Part shown: one piece after another, positions 1 through 9,375 of the stretch | How the letters are laid out: each line of letters opens with the position of its first letter | Numbering within the stretch: the first letter of the stretch is position 1 | Assembly: GCF_010091925.1 (NCBI RefSeq) | Contig: NZ_WVID01000033.1 | Location: 1-64,000, forward strand | Origin: Nostoc sp. B(2019) | GTDB lineage: Bacteria > Cyanobacteriota > Cyanobacteriia > Cyanobacteriales > Nostocaceae | Length of the DNA: 64,000 bases | Direction: 5' to 3' | The notes under the pieces: model-generated | What the model was told of the DNA's origin: nothing | What the model saw: the letters and a program-made list of their open reading frames with translations, nothing else | Database searches by the model: none | Made by a program: the position numbers and the translations under genes

Positions 1-183
<183 letters not shown>

Positions 184-194
184 TCATTAAACAA

Positions 195-212
195 GACGCG
201 ATTCATCGCGTC
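195..212 (+). other. Small hairpin after psbA
   Basis: GACGCG and CGCGTC pair across a six-base loop just after the psbA stop codon and before the likely terminator. It may protect the 3' end of the mRNA; that role is inferred. Confidence 0.4.
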
Positions 213-221
213 ACTACAACT

Positions 222-253
222 AAAGGCGCTCTCTGGAAACAGGGGGCGCTTTT
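222..253 (+). terminator. psbA rho-independent terminator
   Basis: AAAGGCGCTC pairs with GGGCGCTTTT (two G-U pairs) around a short loop, and the 3' arm runs into TTTT. It lies 40 bases after the psbA stop codon. Its A-rich 5' side could also end transcripts of the opposing kinase gene, whose stop codon is at 276. Confidence 0.75.
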
Positions 254-275
254 GTATTTATACTTTCTACCTTTT

Positions 276-2174
276 TTAATACCGCAACCAAAACCTTGCT
301 ACAGGCCAAGATAATTCACAAAGCGTCCCTTTAGGAGAAAGGGGGACTCGGCGAAATTTCCCTTTGAATTGTCGTGCTAAATTCCTAAACTGTTGAGTTC
401 CGCGACCTTCTCTAGATGAACTAACTCCCAAGCCATCATCTACGATGCTCAGAGTGTACCAACCTTCAGATGAAGAACAAGTGACTTCAAGACGGGTTAC
501 TCCTGTGGCGTGTTTACCAACATTGCACAAAGCTTCTTCCAAGAATCGGCAGAGACTCCGCTTTTGCTCAATGTTCAAACGTCGTTCATCTATTGGCTCA
601 AAGGTTCGGATTTTAATCCTGATGGTTTTAAAGCAGGGAAACTCTCGTTCTAAGGTATAGCTGTAAACTTGATAGAGAATTTCGTGAAGCGGGTCTTGTA
701 AATTTAGTACTAAACTTTTCCCTAAATAAAGACTAGTATCTTGGGTTGGCGGTTCTCGTTGCAAAAATTCATAAATTCCCCGTAGCTCGTGGTTCAATTT
801 CTCAAGTTCTTTTTCTAGTTCTGGTAGTAATTCGTTAGTTGGCGAATCCTGATCTCGAACTAGCTTCAAAACTTTAGCCAGGTTTTGCAGAGGCCCATTA
901 TGAATTGTTTCAAATGTACGTTCAATAATGGCTTGGCGAGCTTGTATTCTAGACCTCAAAGCTTGGTCATATTGATATAAAGCCGTGAGTTCTATACCAT
1001 TTAAAGCTAAAACGAGGAGTGCTGGTATTACCGGAACCCACCAACCCCAAGTCAGGAGTAAATAACTAAAAACCACTAAGCTAAAGCTAGCAATTCCAAC
1101 AACTACAAAATTTTCTAGAGGAGATTTGGTCAGCCTAGCACTAGCAATTCCGAAAAAACCCCAGGCAAAAATCCACAAATACTCCCATCTGTCATCCCAG
1201 GTTTTTAAAAGTGGTCTGGAGTCAAGTGTTGCACTGATAATTTGGCTAACAGCATGGGCTTGAATTTCTACACCATAAACTCGCCCTGTTGCAGGTTTGA
1301 TAGATTCAATGGCTGAAGTAGTGATGAAATCTTTGCGGCTAGGCGCTGTCATCCCAATAATTACAATGCGATCGCGTATCCAGTTTGGATTAAATTTGTT
1401 GCTTTGGAAATCATTTAAAGATAAAGTTCTAAATCTTTCTTTACCACTCCGAAAATTCAGTAGTACCTGAACTCCACCTGCATCAGTTCGCACATATCCG
1501 CCAGAGTTGGGTAAAAATCGGGGTAGTTCGGTATTGCCAAACCTCATAGCAGCGCGATCGCGAATACCATTTTCTAAACTAATACCTTCATTAGCTAAAT
1601 AAACTTCTGTTAGACGTATAGACAAAGATAACTTGTACTCTTGAGGTGTTGGTGTTCCCAATAGGCTGCGTCTTAACTTACCATCACTATCGGTAATTTG
1701 ATCTGCAAAGCCCACTTTTTGAGAGGGCAATGCTTCTGGTGGAGCAACTTGATCAGGTAAGACTTTTTCAATAGCAATTAAATTTTTAATACTTTTAAAA
1801 GCTGCAACCAGTTCAGCATGACCTGGATCAACTGGTAAATCTCTATAAATATCAAGACCAATTACTCTCGGCTTATAAGTCTGCAATTTTAATAGTAACT
1901 GTGCCAAGTCACGATCTGATATGGGAGAATCTATGGGATAATTTTTGCGAGTACGGATATCATCTTCATTAATCCCCACAATCACAATTCGTTCATCTAT
2001 AGATTCTTCAGGACGCAGACGCAGAAAACTATCAAAGGCTAGCCACTCTAAAGATTGCATTGCACCAGTGAGACGAACAATAATTGCCAGTCCAATTACT
2101 GCAATACCTGGTAATGCGCCTACACGCCAAATGTCAATTTCCTCTTTGATTCTTGCCCAAATTCCAGTCTGCAT
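276..2174 (-). CDS. CHASE2-domain sensor histidine kinase
   Basis: A 632-residue membrane sensor. After a short cytoplasmic start and a first membrane helix (about residues 20-38) comes a long CHASE2 extracytoplasmic sensing domain (about 45-330), then about three membrane helices (335-400). The cytoplasmic part has a NarL/DegS-type phosphoacceptor segment with IHNGPLQNL (His at about 425), followed by a compact HATPase domain with an N-box (EEALCNVGKHA), a DDGLGV G1 box and a GRGTQQF G2 box. It is read toward psbA and sits downstream of the response regulator at 2290-2967, 115 bases away, so the two probably form one signalling pair. The signal sensed by CHASE2 is unknown. The family assignment is firm; the pairing is inferred from position. 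Confidence 0.88.
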   Translation of the reverse strand: MQTGIWARIKEEIDIWRVGALPGIAVIGLAIIVRLTGAMQSLEWLAFDSFLRLRPEESIDERIVIVGINEDDIRTRKNYPIDSPISDRDLAQLLLKLQTYKPRVIGLDIYRDLPVDPGHAELVAAFKSIKNLIAIEKVLPDQVAPPEALPSQKVGFADQITDSDGKLRRSLLGTPTPQEYKLSLSIRLTEVYLANEGISLENGIRDRAAMRFGNTELPRFLPNSGGYVRTDAGGVQVLLNFRSGKERFRTLSLNDFQSNKFNPNWIRDRIVIIGMTAPSRKDFITTSAIESIKPATGRVYGVEIQAHAVSQIISATLDSRPLLKTWDDRWEYLWIFAWGFFGIASARLTKSPLENFVVVGIASFSLVVFSYLLLTWGWWVPVIPALLVLALNGIELTALYQYDQALRSRIQARQAIIERTFETIHNGPLQNLAKVLKLVRDQDSPTNELLPELEKELEKLNHELRGIYEFLQREPPTQDTSLYLGKSLVLNLQDPLHEILYQVYSYTLEREFPCFKTIRIKIRTFEPIDERRLNIEQKRSLCRFLEEALCNVGKHATGVTRLEVTCSSSEGWYTLSIVDDGLGVSSSREGRGTQQFRNLARQFKGKFRRVPLSPKGTLCELSWPVARFWLRY

Positions 2175-2289
2175 AAGCGTCTGCTTTAGTGTTTAGCCCT
2201 CAGCTGTTGATCACTCGTTATTAATTAATAAAAAAGGAAAACTTCTACTAATCTTTAATAACTAATGATCTTTGACTCTTAATGCGTAA

Positions 2290-2967
2290 CTAATCAATCA
2301 ATCCTTCTTCTCTAGCTCGCATTTCAGTTTGAATACGGATATTCTTTCCATCTTCTGGGTAAACATCTAAAGCGTCTTGCAATTTACTCCAGTAATGACG
2401 CACCATGCGTTCAGATATGCACATTCTTTCAGCAATAGTTTTATCTTGCAATCCTTCCTCAAATGCCAGAGTCAATATTCTCAGCCATTCTGGTTTCACC
2501 TCTAATCCCGAATGGATGCCTTTGATGTCTTTTGTATGAGTTAATCCCTGTAATGCCCAATCAACTCTAGTCAACATTTCCTGAGTAGAAAGACTTTTAT
2601 CTGCAACTGTAAAACCTCCTTTATGACTATCAATATCAGGTCTAATCCTTACCAGTGTTCTCACATTAGCACTTTGGACAACAAGATTCAGATTGGGATA
2701 GTTTTTCATCAGAGTCCTGAGCAGTTGAACACCTGTATCAGGTCGCGCGGTCATTCCGACAGTAAATGGAAGAGAAAGATCCATAACCACGATATCGGGC
2801 TGTGAGCTAGTAACTTGATTGAGAGCGTTCTTAGCATCTACAGCACTGATAAATTCAGCACCAGGGTAATGTTTTCGCAGTACATCTACTGTTCCAGCTA
2901 AAACTGATTCGTGGTCATCAATTACCAGAATTTTCAGCGATGCTTTCTCGGTTAAAGCTTGTTTCAT
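2290..2967 (-). CDS. NarL/FixJ-type response regulator
   Basis: A 225-residue two-domain regulator. The receiver has the acidic pair DD (residues 17-18), the phospho-acceptor Asp63 in VVMDLSLP and a conserved Lys in VADKSLS. The C-terminal part carries a helix-turn-helix of the LuxR/NarL kind, reading AEERMCISE-like as IAERMCISERMVRHYWSKL. I chose the ATG at 2967, which has AGGG nine bases upstream, over a GTG three codons earlier. It lies just upstream of, and in the same direction as, the CHASE2 kinase, its likely partner. Targets are not visible in the sequence. The gap to the next upstream gene (2968-3153) is AT-rich and probably holds its promoter. Confidence 0.88.
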   Translation of the reverse strand: MKQALTEKASLKILVIDDHESVLAGTVDVLRKHYPGAEFISAVDAKNALNQVTSSQPDIVVMDLSLPFTVGMTARPDTGVQLLRTLMKNYPNLNLVVQSANVRTLVRIRPDIDSHKGGFTVADKSLSTQEMLTRVDWALQGLTHTKDIKGIHSGLEVKPEWLRILTLAFEEGLQDKTIAERMCISERMVRHYWSKLQDALDVYPEDGKNIRIQTEMRAREEGLID

Positions 2968-3153
2968 AATTAACACCCTGCCAACTGTTCACGTAGATAT
3001 GAATTTTTCTTTTTGCCTGCATAAATAAATTTCCTTATATAAAATTGTATTATTTAGTAATATACTTCTTAATGGGATATCCCAGCCTTTTCACTCATAA
3101 TAGTTCTTTATCGCTCTCTTTGAAGAAAGCTGAAGACAATTTAATGATTATGC

Positions 3154-3861
3154 TTACCAACATAAATAACACGCAATAGTAAGATTTTGACTACGACAAA
3201 AGCATTTTCCTGAAGTTAAAAATTGAAAACTTTCACAAAGATAGTTTAATTCTGGTAAGCTAGAATAAAAAAGAAATGTAGATGTATCAGGATATGTAAT
3301 TTGTACCATTAACTCACCAATATTTTTGCGTTCTTCTAAACTGATATAGATTGATATTGGCATTAAAACTTCTGGTAAAGTTATAAGAAGCAACTCCTCT
3401 AAAGCCCTTAAAACTATCAGACTGCGATTGGCTGATTCATGTCGCCAATATGTTGGCATATTGATGTGAAAATATAGGTGAGGATTTGATACAAGCCACG
3501 GTTCTAATAGGCACTCAATAGCCAAGGGTAAACTATCTTGAAGATACGCCGGAAATAAGCGATCGCTCAATTCCACTAAAGAGTGATGAAAATTATCAAC
3601 TTGTTTTAGGCATTCTTGAGTTCTGTTAATTGATAAATTCACATTATCTCTAGCCAATAAATCTAAGCTGCGACGAATTGTGAAGGATTCTTGTAATAAG
3701 TCTTCTCGGATTTTCTCGGCTTCTAAGAATAGTCGCATAGACTGTCTAGAAGACCACCATTGCAATGCTTGTTGAATTCTATGGTAGGAAGTCAGAAACC
3801 TCACAATAGTCATAACGTAGACAATTAAAAGTATAATTTGCGTACACAATTTCAGATTCAC
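3154..3861 (-). CDS. Unrecognised membrane-anchored protein, kinase-fragment-like
   Basis: A 235-residue protein starting at GTG (a later ATG lies 16 codons in). The first 22 residues form one hydrophobic helix. Residues about 35-100 are predicted helical and charged, and the stretch with LPLAIECLLEPW and VLRALEELL resembles the region between the dimerisation helices and the N-box of NarL-type sensor kinases. No phosphoacceptor histidine in a recognisable box and no glycine-rich ATP boxes are visible, so it would not be an active kinase. It ends in a Cys-containing tail. It follows the HlyD gene of the bacteriocin cassette on the same strand with about 270 bases between them, so it may belong to that unit or be separate. 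Function unknown. Confidence 0.55.
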   Translation of the reverse strand: MNLKLCTQIILLIVYVMTIVRFLTSYHRIQQALQWWSSRQSMRLFLEAEKIREDLLQESFTIRRSLDLLARDNVNLSINRTQECLKQVDNFHHSLVELSDRLFPAYLQDSLPLAIECLLEPWLVSNPHLYFHINMPTYWRHESANRSLIVLRALEELLLITLPEVLMPISIYISLEERKNIGELMVQITYPDTSTFLFYSSLPELNYLCESFQFLTSGKCFCRSQNLTIACYLCW

Positions 3862-4129
3862 AGGATATCGCTATGTTAACTATTTTACTAGCACTAGAGA
3901 AAAATGCTAAGTAGGTTATGGTATGTTGATGCCAAATAAATTGTTTAAAGTGTACAAGAAAAGTGTCAAAATATGCCATTGTGACTTTCAAAAATTGCAT
4001 GATGGATAAATAAGTTAATATGATATTTAACATAGTCAGTGCCTTTAAAAATAACGTTATTCTCTGGTTTGATCAGAAAAGATAGATTTGTGGTATTGAA
4101 TCGCTACACAATACATAGATTTAAGCACC

Positions 4130-5542
4130 TTATAAATCAGTTATTAATCTTGCCTTTCTCAATATAAATTGCAGTGCTGTTTCTTCTTTGGAAATAATGT
4201 CAGCTTGCGCCTCCATCCCTGACTGAATAAGACACTGGCGATCGCCATTTCCAAATGTCAGATTTTCGGGCTGAATAGTCGCTTCAAAGTAGCTAGCAGC
4301 AGGAGATGTGGAACTTGATGTTGTTGTACCTGTATTGTTATTTTGGGGTACAATTGCATCTGGAGAAACGGTTTTAACAACGCCTTTGAGAGTACCATAA
4401 TCAGGATACGGACAGGCATTAATCCGCAGTTGTACTTTTTGATCAACTGCGACATTTTTAATTTCCTGAGTGGGAATCATTGCTTTAATGACTAAAGGAG
4501 CATTAGTAGGAGCAATTTCTGCAATGGCTTCACTAGCACGCAGCACTTGACCAGAGTTCCGCAAATTCAGCTTAAGAATGATACCATTACTACTTGCCCG
4601 TAGAACAGTATCTTGCAGTTGATTTGCAACCTGCTGGAGTTCTTTTTGAGATTGTCCTAGTTGGCTTTGCATTTCAACCCGCCGCTGAATTAAGGCTTGC
4701 TTTTCTTTTTTTAAAGTAGCGATAGTTGCTTCACCTTTAGCAGTTTCTTGAGCAATTCTTTCTTGGGCGATCGCCACTGTTGCGGTAGTAGGATTGACGG
4801 CAGATTTAGCTGATTCTACTTTAGCTTTGGCGATTTCAACAGCTTTTTTTTGTCCTTCAAGTGTTGCTTTTGTTTGCTCAACCAGAAGTTTTTTCTGCTC
4901 AAATTCACGCCGACCAATTGCACCAATTTCTGTTAGCTGCTCATAGCGATCGCGATCTAATTTTGCGAAGTCTAAATCAGCTTGAGCTTTTTGTAAGTCT
5001 GCTCCGGCTTTTTGCAAGCTTGCTTCTGCTGCTAGTAAATCATTACTAGTAGTAACTTGGCGTTCTTGATATTCACGCTGATTACGTCCCAAATCTGCTT
5101 TAGCCGAAGAAACCGTCCGCTCTGCTACTCTTTCTTCCGCTAAAATTTGGGCATCTAGAGTTTTAATTTGGGCATCAATTTGAACTACTTGTAACCTATT
5201 CTGTTGGATATTACCTTGCAGTTGGCTCTTTTTAATTTGTAATTGTTCATCATCAAGGCGAGCGATCGCATCTCCTTGTTTAACAAGCTGATTTTCTTTA
5301 ACTAAGATAGTTTTAACAGTTCCTTCAACTTTCGGTTGCACTAGCCGAATTTCTCCCGTGGGGCGCACAGTAGCAGGAGCTTTTACTGTGACATCATATT
5401 TAAACCATGAAGAAAGGCTAATCCCAGCACCAACACTCGCAATCAGAAAAATTCCCGCTAAAGATGTCCAGCGACTAACAGGAGGAAGAAACTCTTCACT
5501 TTGAACTGATGGGAGAAGTTTTTTATTATGGGTGTGCAACAT
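4130..5542 (-). CDS. HlyD-family periplasmic adaptor (membrane fusion protein)
   Basis: A 470-residue type I secretion adaptor. One membrane helix (about residues 27-48) follows a short cytoplasmic tail. Then comes a lipoyl-like half (VEGTVKTILVKENQLVKQGD), a very long helical hairpin (about 95-330) rich in Gln, Lys and Ala, the second lipoyl half (NGIILKLNLRNSGQVL) and a beta-barrel domain. The ATG at 5542 is preferred to a TTG seven codons upstream. It begins 24 bases after the stop of the C39 exporter and is surely co-transcribed with it. Together they should export the double-glycine peptides encoded upstream, bridging the inner membrane to a TolC-like channel that is not in this window. 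Confidence 0.92.
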   Translation of the reverse strand: MLHTHNKKLLPSVQSEEFLPPVSRWTSLAGIFLIASVGAGISLSSWFKYDVTVKAPATVRPTGEIRLVQPKVEGTVKTILVKENQLVKQGDAIARLDDEQLQIKKSQLQGNIQQNRLQVVQIDAQIKTLDAQILAEERVAERTVSSAKADLGRNQREYQERQVTTSNDLLAAEASLQKAGADLQKAQADLDFAKLDRDRYEQLTEIGAIGRREFEQKKLLVEQTKATLEGQKKAVEIAKAKVESAKSAVNPTTATVAIAQERIAQETAKGEATIATLKKEKQALIQRRVEMQSQLGQSQKELQQVANQLQDTVLRASSNGIILKLNLRNSGQVLRASEAIAEIAPTNAPLVIKAMIPTQEIKNVAVDQKVQLRINACPYPDYGTLKGVVKTVSPDAIVPQNNNTGTTTSSSTSPAASYFEATIQPENLTFGNGDRQCLIQSGMEAQADIISKEETALQFILRKARLITDL

Positions 5543-5566
5543 AATTACCTGAATAAATATCAATAA

Positions 5567-7714
5567 TTAAGGATTTAAAAAGTCCAAATGATCTCCTGTT
5601 TTGGAGTACAGCTCCTCCAAAGAACCTTGAATTTTTAACTTGCCTTGATCTAACAACACAACCCAATCAGCGCGATTAATTACCTTGGGACGGTGAGTAA
5701 TTAAAATCGTAGTTTTACCGCGACGATGCTTAAACAATTGATCTAAAACTTGCGCTTCGCTAACTGGATCGAGTCCACCAGTAGATTCATCCAAAATTAG
5801 CACTGGTGGATCTGTAACAATAGCTCTTGCTATTGCCAATCTTTGCCGTTGCCCTCCAGAAATATTTGCCCCAAATTCTCCCAAAACAGTTTGATATTTA
5901 TCAGGAAGTTTACTGATAAAACCATCAGCATCCGCAATTTGGCAGGCTTTCACAATTTGCTCAAAGGTAACGTGAGGCGCTCCTAAACGAAAGTTTTCTA
6001 CAATAGAACGGCTCCAAAAGTGAGCATCTTGAGGAACGAGAACTACTTGTTGACGTAGACAATCAAGAGATAAATCTTGTAGGTTATAATAACCAATACG
6101 AATATTGCCAGATTGTAAGGAATACAAGCCGGCAATTAGTTTAGCTAAAGTACTTTTACCACAACCAGATTTACCAATAATGGCGACAACTTTACCACCA
6201 GGAATTGTCAAAGAAAAGTTTTCTAGTAAGTCAAGCCGACCAGCATAATGAAAGTTGACATCTGTACAAGTAATGTCAGCATCTTCAGGAATCTTTGCAA
6301 AAGGCTTTTTACCATCGCCTTCATTTTCTGCTGTGGCATCGATAACTTCTGTAAGGCGTTGTGTGGCGGTTTTAGCACGAGTAAATTCATCTACAAAAGT
6401 AATTACAGTACCAATTAAACCTACAAAATTACCATTCATTGAGTTAAATGCCAGTAATTGCCCAATACTGAGGTTTTCAGCAGGATTGATAACTAGATTT
6501 CCGCCAAACCACAGTAAGGCAACACTGCCAATACCAGAAACTAAAGTCGAAAAACTGCTATTGATAATACCAATTTGTATCGTGCTCAATGACAGTTTAG
6601 CAACACGACTAAATCGATTTTGAAATTCATCCCAAAATTGAGGTGATGCCGTGGTAGTTTTGAGAGTGAGTGCGCCTTTAAATGTTTCTACTAAAACTCC
6701 TTGTGCCTCGGCTTCTGTGACTAAAACATCGCGGGTTTTTTGCTGTAAAGCAGGCTGGAAAACAATTGTAGATAGGGACATAAATACAGCTACGGAGATA
6801 GCTACTACAGTAAGTTTCCAGCTATAAAAAACCATGAAAAAAAGAGAAATGGTAGCAATAAAAAATTTACTTGGCAGGCTAACTACAACCTGAGAAACTA
6901 ACTGATTAATCTGCTCAATATCTCGCAGACGGCTAACAATTTCACCGCTGCGACGAGCTTCGTAATAAGAAAGAGGTAATCGTAAAATTTGCCGTCCAAA
7001 TTCTAGGACTAGCCCTAATTGCAGACGTTGTGCAAAATGAGCAATTAAGTTAGACTGCACAAGTGAAAGGCTACTAGAAATAAGATTCATTACTACCACA
7101 GCGATCGCCATAGTAGTGAGCAGTTTTGTATCACCCCTAACCAACACATCATCAGTGAGAATTTGTAGCAAAAAAGGAGAAGCTAAAGATAGCAATCCCA
7201 AGAGCAGATTGAGGGGCAACGCTTGAGCTAAAATAGTGCGAAAAGTCCAGACGCGCTTAAAGAAACGCCAAAAGCCACCAACTTGATCATTAGTTTGATC
7301 AGCAAACGCTGGATCTGGTTCCAGCAAAAGCATTAACCAATCTGTCCAACCCTCTACTAAATCTTTTTTAGACAGATAACGAATGCCTATAGCTGGATCT
7401 GCAACTACACATTTATTGCCTTTCTTGCCATATAAAACTACCCAGTGATGCCCTTTCCAGTGAATGATTGCTGGTAGGGGTGCTTCGTTCATCCGGTTTA
7501 AAAGTTCTGGCGAAGTTTTAACTGGACGAGCGTTAAAGCCAAGTGTTTCTGCTCCTCGCTTTAGTCCTAATAATGTGGTTCCAAGCTGTCCAGTTCCTAC
7601 CGCTTCACGGATGTGACTTAGCGTAAAAGTGCGCCCATAGTATTTAGAAATTGAAGCAAGACAAGCAGCGCCACAATCTTCTTCGCTGTGTTGCTCAACG
7701 TGAGGGTATTTCAT
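5567..7714 (-). CDS. Peptidase-containing ABC exporter (C39 peptidase, PCAT)
   Basis: A 715-residue bacteriocin-type exporter. Residues 1-130 are a C39 peptidase with Gln8, catalytic Cys14 (EEDCGAACL), His at about 90 (WKGHHWVVLYG) and Asp106 (VVADPAIG), so the protease looks intact. A six-helix transmembrane domain follows (about 155-430), then an ATPase with Walker A GKSGCGKST, signature ISGGQRQR, Walker B PVLILDEST and a switch His in LITHR. Such proteins cut leader peptides after Gly-Gly and pump the product out. Three peptides with this kind of leader lie immediately upstream on the same strand and the HlyD adaptor immediately downstream, forming a complete cassette apart from the outer-membrane channel. 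Confidence 0.95.
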   Translation of the reverse strand: MKYPHVEQHSEEDCGAACLASISKYYGRTFTLSHIREAVGTGQLGTTLLGLKRGAETLGFNARPVKTSPELLNRMNEAPLPAIIHWKGHHWVVLYGKKGNKCVVADPAIGIRYLSKKDLVEGWTDWLMLLLEPDPAFADQTNDQVGGFWRFFKRVWTFRTILAQALPLNLLLGLLSLASPFLLQILTDDVLVRGDTKLLTTMAIAVVVMNLISSSLSLVQSNLIAHFAQRLQLGLVLEFGRQILRLPLSYYEARRSGEIVSRLRDIEQINQLVSQVVVSLPSKFFIATISLFFMVFYSWKLTVVAISVAVFMSLSTIVFQPALQQKTRDVLVTEAEAQGVLVETFKGALTLKTTTASPQFWDEFQNRFSRVAKLSLSTIQIGIINSSFSTLVSGIGSVALLWFGGNLVINPAENLSIGQLLAFNSMNGNFVGLIGTVITFVDEFTRAKTATQRLTEVIDATAENEGDGKKPFAKIPEDADITCTDVNFHYAGRLDLLENFSLTIPGGKVVAIIGKSGCGKSTLAKLIAGLYSLQSGNIRIGYYNLQDLSLDCLRQQVVLVPQDAHFWSRSIVENFRLGAPHVTFEQIVKACQIADADGFISKLPDKYQTVLGEFGANISGGQRQRLAIARAIVTDPPVLILDESTGGLDPVSEAQVLDQLFKHRRGKTTILITHRPKVINRADWVVLLDQGKLKIQGSLEELYSKTGDHLDFLNP

Positions 7715-7794
7715 AACATAAGAAGCCTGTCTTGATTAACCTATTATTAAAGATGAAAAACACCCTGATTTAATGTTTTACTGGTTTATACAAA

Positions 7795-8025
7795 CTATTC
7801 AGAACGGCGTCTTCTTCGAGAGCGTGGTTGAGATTCAAATACAAATGATGACTCCCAAGCAAACTGAATTTCATCTGGAGTAAGTCCAGGGTTGCCAAAT
7901 ACAACACCAGCTCCCAAAATGAACAAGTAAGTATTAAGATCAAAACTAACTTGAAGATATCCTCCGCTGACGGCAGCAGATTCTTCTAAGTTGAGTTCTG
8001 TAAAAAGCGGGCCTATATCTTCCAT
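7795..8025 (-). CDS. Double-glycine bacteriocin-type precursor peptide 1
   Basis: A 76-residue precursor. The leader PLFTELNLEESAAVSGG ends in the Gly-Gly cut site recognised by C39 exporters and matches the leader style of the cyanobacterial CTB bacteriocin-like family. The predicted core is about 53 residues, starts with YLQVSFDLN and carries the block YLFILGAGVVFGNPGLTPDE, which is repeated exactly in the peptide at 8624-8842. It ends with an unusual basic tail, RSRRRRRSE, absent from its sibling. The start has a good ribosome site (AAGGAAGCAATGG). It lies 80 bases upstream of its likely exporter. Whether it is antibacterial or a signal is not known. Confidence 0.8.
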   Translation of the reverse strand: MEDIGPLFTELNLEESAAVSGGYLQVSFDLNTYLFILGAGVVFGNPGLTPDEIQFAWESSFVFESQPRSRRRRRSE

Positions 8026-8163
8026 TGCTTCCTTGTATTAAAATTAGGTATAACGGTGAGTAAATTGACAACCTAGGAGCATAAACTAAACTATGAACTT
8101 CATAAGTAATTAGTAGTGGTAACTTTTAACTACTTACTCTTTGGTCTTAACTGTGGAAACTTT

Positions 8164-8397
8164 TTAAAGTGAAACTGGTAAGCCTAATCCTAAAATAGGA
8201 TCGGGTTTGCTCACAGGGGGATTAGAAGGGGAAGGATCAGAGGGATCAAGAATCACAAACCTACTAGCACCATCAACGTATTTGATAGTAACTGTACCGT
8301 CAGGATTCACAACAGCAACGGGAGCACCGCCACGCACTATGTCAGATTCTTCCGCTGTTAGCTCAGTAAACAGAGGTTTTATCTTTGTTGTTGGCAT
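8164..8397 (-). CDS. Double-glycine bacteriocin-type precursor peptide 2
   Basis: A 77-residue precursor with leader PLFTELTAEESDIVRGG, ending in Gly-Gly. The core (about 54 residues) differs completely from its two neighbours: it begins APVAVVNPDG, has a beta-like stretch (TVTIKYVDGASRFVIL) and ends in a Pro/Ser-rich tail. The start codon has a strong ribosome site (AAGGAGAACGAG). The gaps of roughly 140-230 bases between the three peptide genes could hold separate promoters or processing sites. The leader shows that it is cargo for the exporter at 5567-7714; the function of the core is unknown. Confidence 0.78.
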   Translation of the reverse strand: MPTTKIKPLFTELTAEESDIVRGGAPVAVVNPDGTVTIKYVDGASRFVILDPSDPSPSNPPVSKPDPILGLGLPVSL

Positions 8398-8623
8398 TCT
8401 CGTTCTCCTTAAATTAATTTCGTAGTATGCTCTGGCTTAAACAGGTAGTGAATCCAAATACTGGAACACCCAAAGATGCCCCAGTATTTAGAAAATAGAT
8501 AGTTGTTACTTGTTTATCCCTAAAGCATTTCTGGGAATATCTAAAAAATTTGGAATATATAATTCCAAAGATTCTTAGATAAATACCCGGTAAAAGTTTA
8601 ACAGTTACCTAAACTTCAGGAAA

Positions 8624-8842
8624 TTAACCTAAGTGGATAGCGCTTTCAAAAGCGAATTGGGTTTCATCAGGGGTCAATCCTGGGTTACCAAATACAACAC
8701 CAGCGCCTAAGATGAACAGGTATCCATTAAGGTCAAAGTTAACGTAAGTACCATCTTTTTTGTAGTCAGTACCACCGCTAACGGTAGCAGATTCTTCAAC
8801 TGTGACGTCGGTGAAAAGAGCGTTGGTTTCGATAGCTTGCAT
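8624..8842 (-). CDS. Double-glycine bacteriocin-type precursor peptide 3
   Basis: A 72-residue precursor with leader ALFTDVTVEESATVSGG. The predicted core begins TDYKKDGTYVNFDLN and shares the exact 20-residue block YLFILGAGVVFGNPGLTPDE, then QFA and ES, with peptide 1. The identical hydrophobic centre with divergent ends suggests recent duplication followed by selection on the flanks. It is the most upstream gene of the cassette, so the promoter probably lies in 8843-8960. The ribosome site is weak. Confidence 0.8.
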   Translation of the reverse strand: MQAIETNALFTDVTVEESATVSGGTDYKKDGTYVNFDLNGYLFILGAGVVFGNPGLTPDETQFAFESAIHLG

Positions 8843-9257
8843 GATTTTGAGTCCTTAGTTGCAATGGATTTATCGTTTCAAAGCTACTAGTTGGTTACCT
8901 TGTTTTGGCTGCTCAACTCCTCGCTTGACTTATACAATACGTGGAAGCACTTAGGTTAGTCATTTACACTTTGTGCAAACTTAATTACCAAATTTAGAAA
9001 ACTCGATTGCACAATTACGACAACGCCATTTCCGAAAAATACATACAGCAATTACACGTTATGGAGATGTGTATGTATTTAATAACTTGATAACTACTAT
9101 TTATTTCAGTTACTTTTTCAGATTGTCTACCCTTCTGCCAATGTTGAAAGAAGGGATTGGGGGATGTAGCAATTAAGATCTCACAGGAGGGGAAGGAGAT
9201 ATGCAAATACCCAGATCTTTCTTGAGATTTACCAGAGCGATGTCTGTCTTGAAAAGT

Positions 9258-9375
9258 GACGCTCCTGCGGACGCTCGTTCCTCTCTACGAGAAGCCATGC
9301 CGTTGGCGCAGCCAAGGCTTTACGCTGCGCTAACAGATGCCTACGGCGGGCTGCGCCAACGGCGGTTTCCGCCGC
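9258..9375. repeat. Cluster of Nostoc-type small dispersed repeats
   Basis: GC-richer than its surroundings, with nested inverted repeats such as GCCGTTGGCGCAGCC against GGGCTGCGCCAACGGCGG and GATGCCTACGGC. Related modules occur at 17083-17125 and 39882-39915. They fit the small mobile repeat families described for Nostocales (established knowledge). They create a false open frame here. Exact element borders cannot be set without other copies. Confidence 0.7.

Noticed and set aside
3779-4033. An 84-codon leftward frame overlapping the start of the kinase-like gene.
   Set aside because: It overlaps a better gene in another frame, and its composition is that of AT-rich non-coding DNA.
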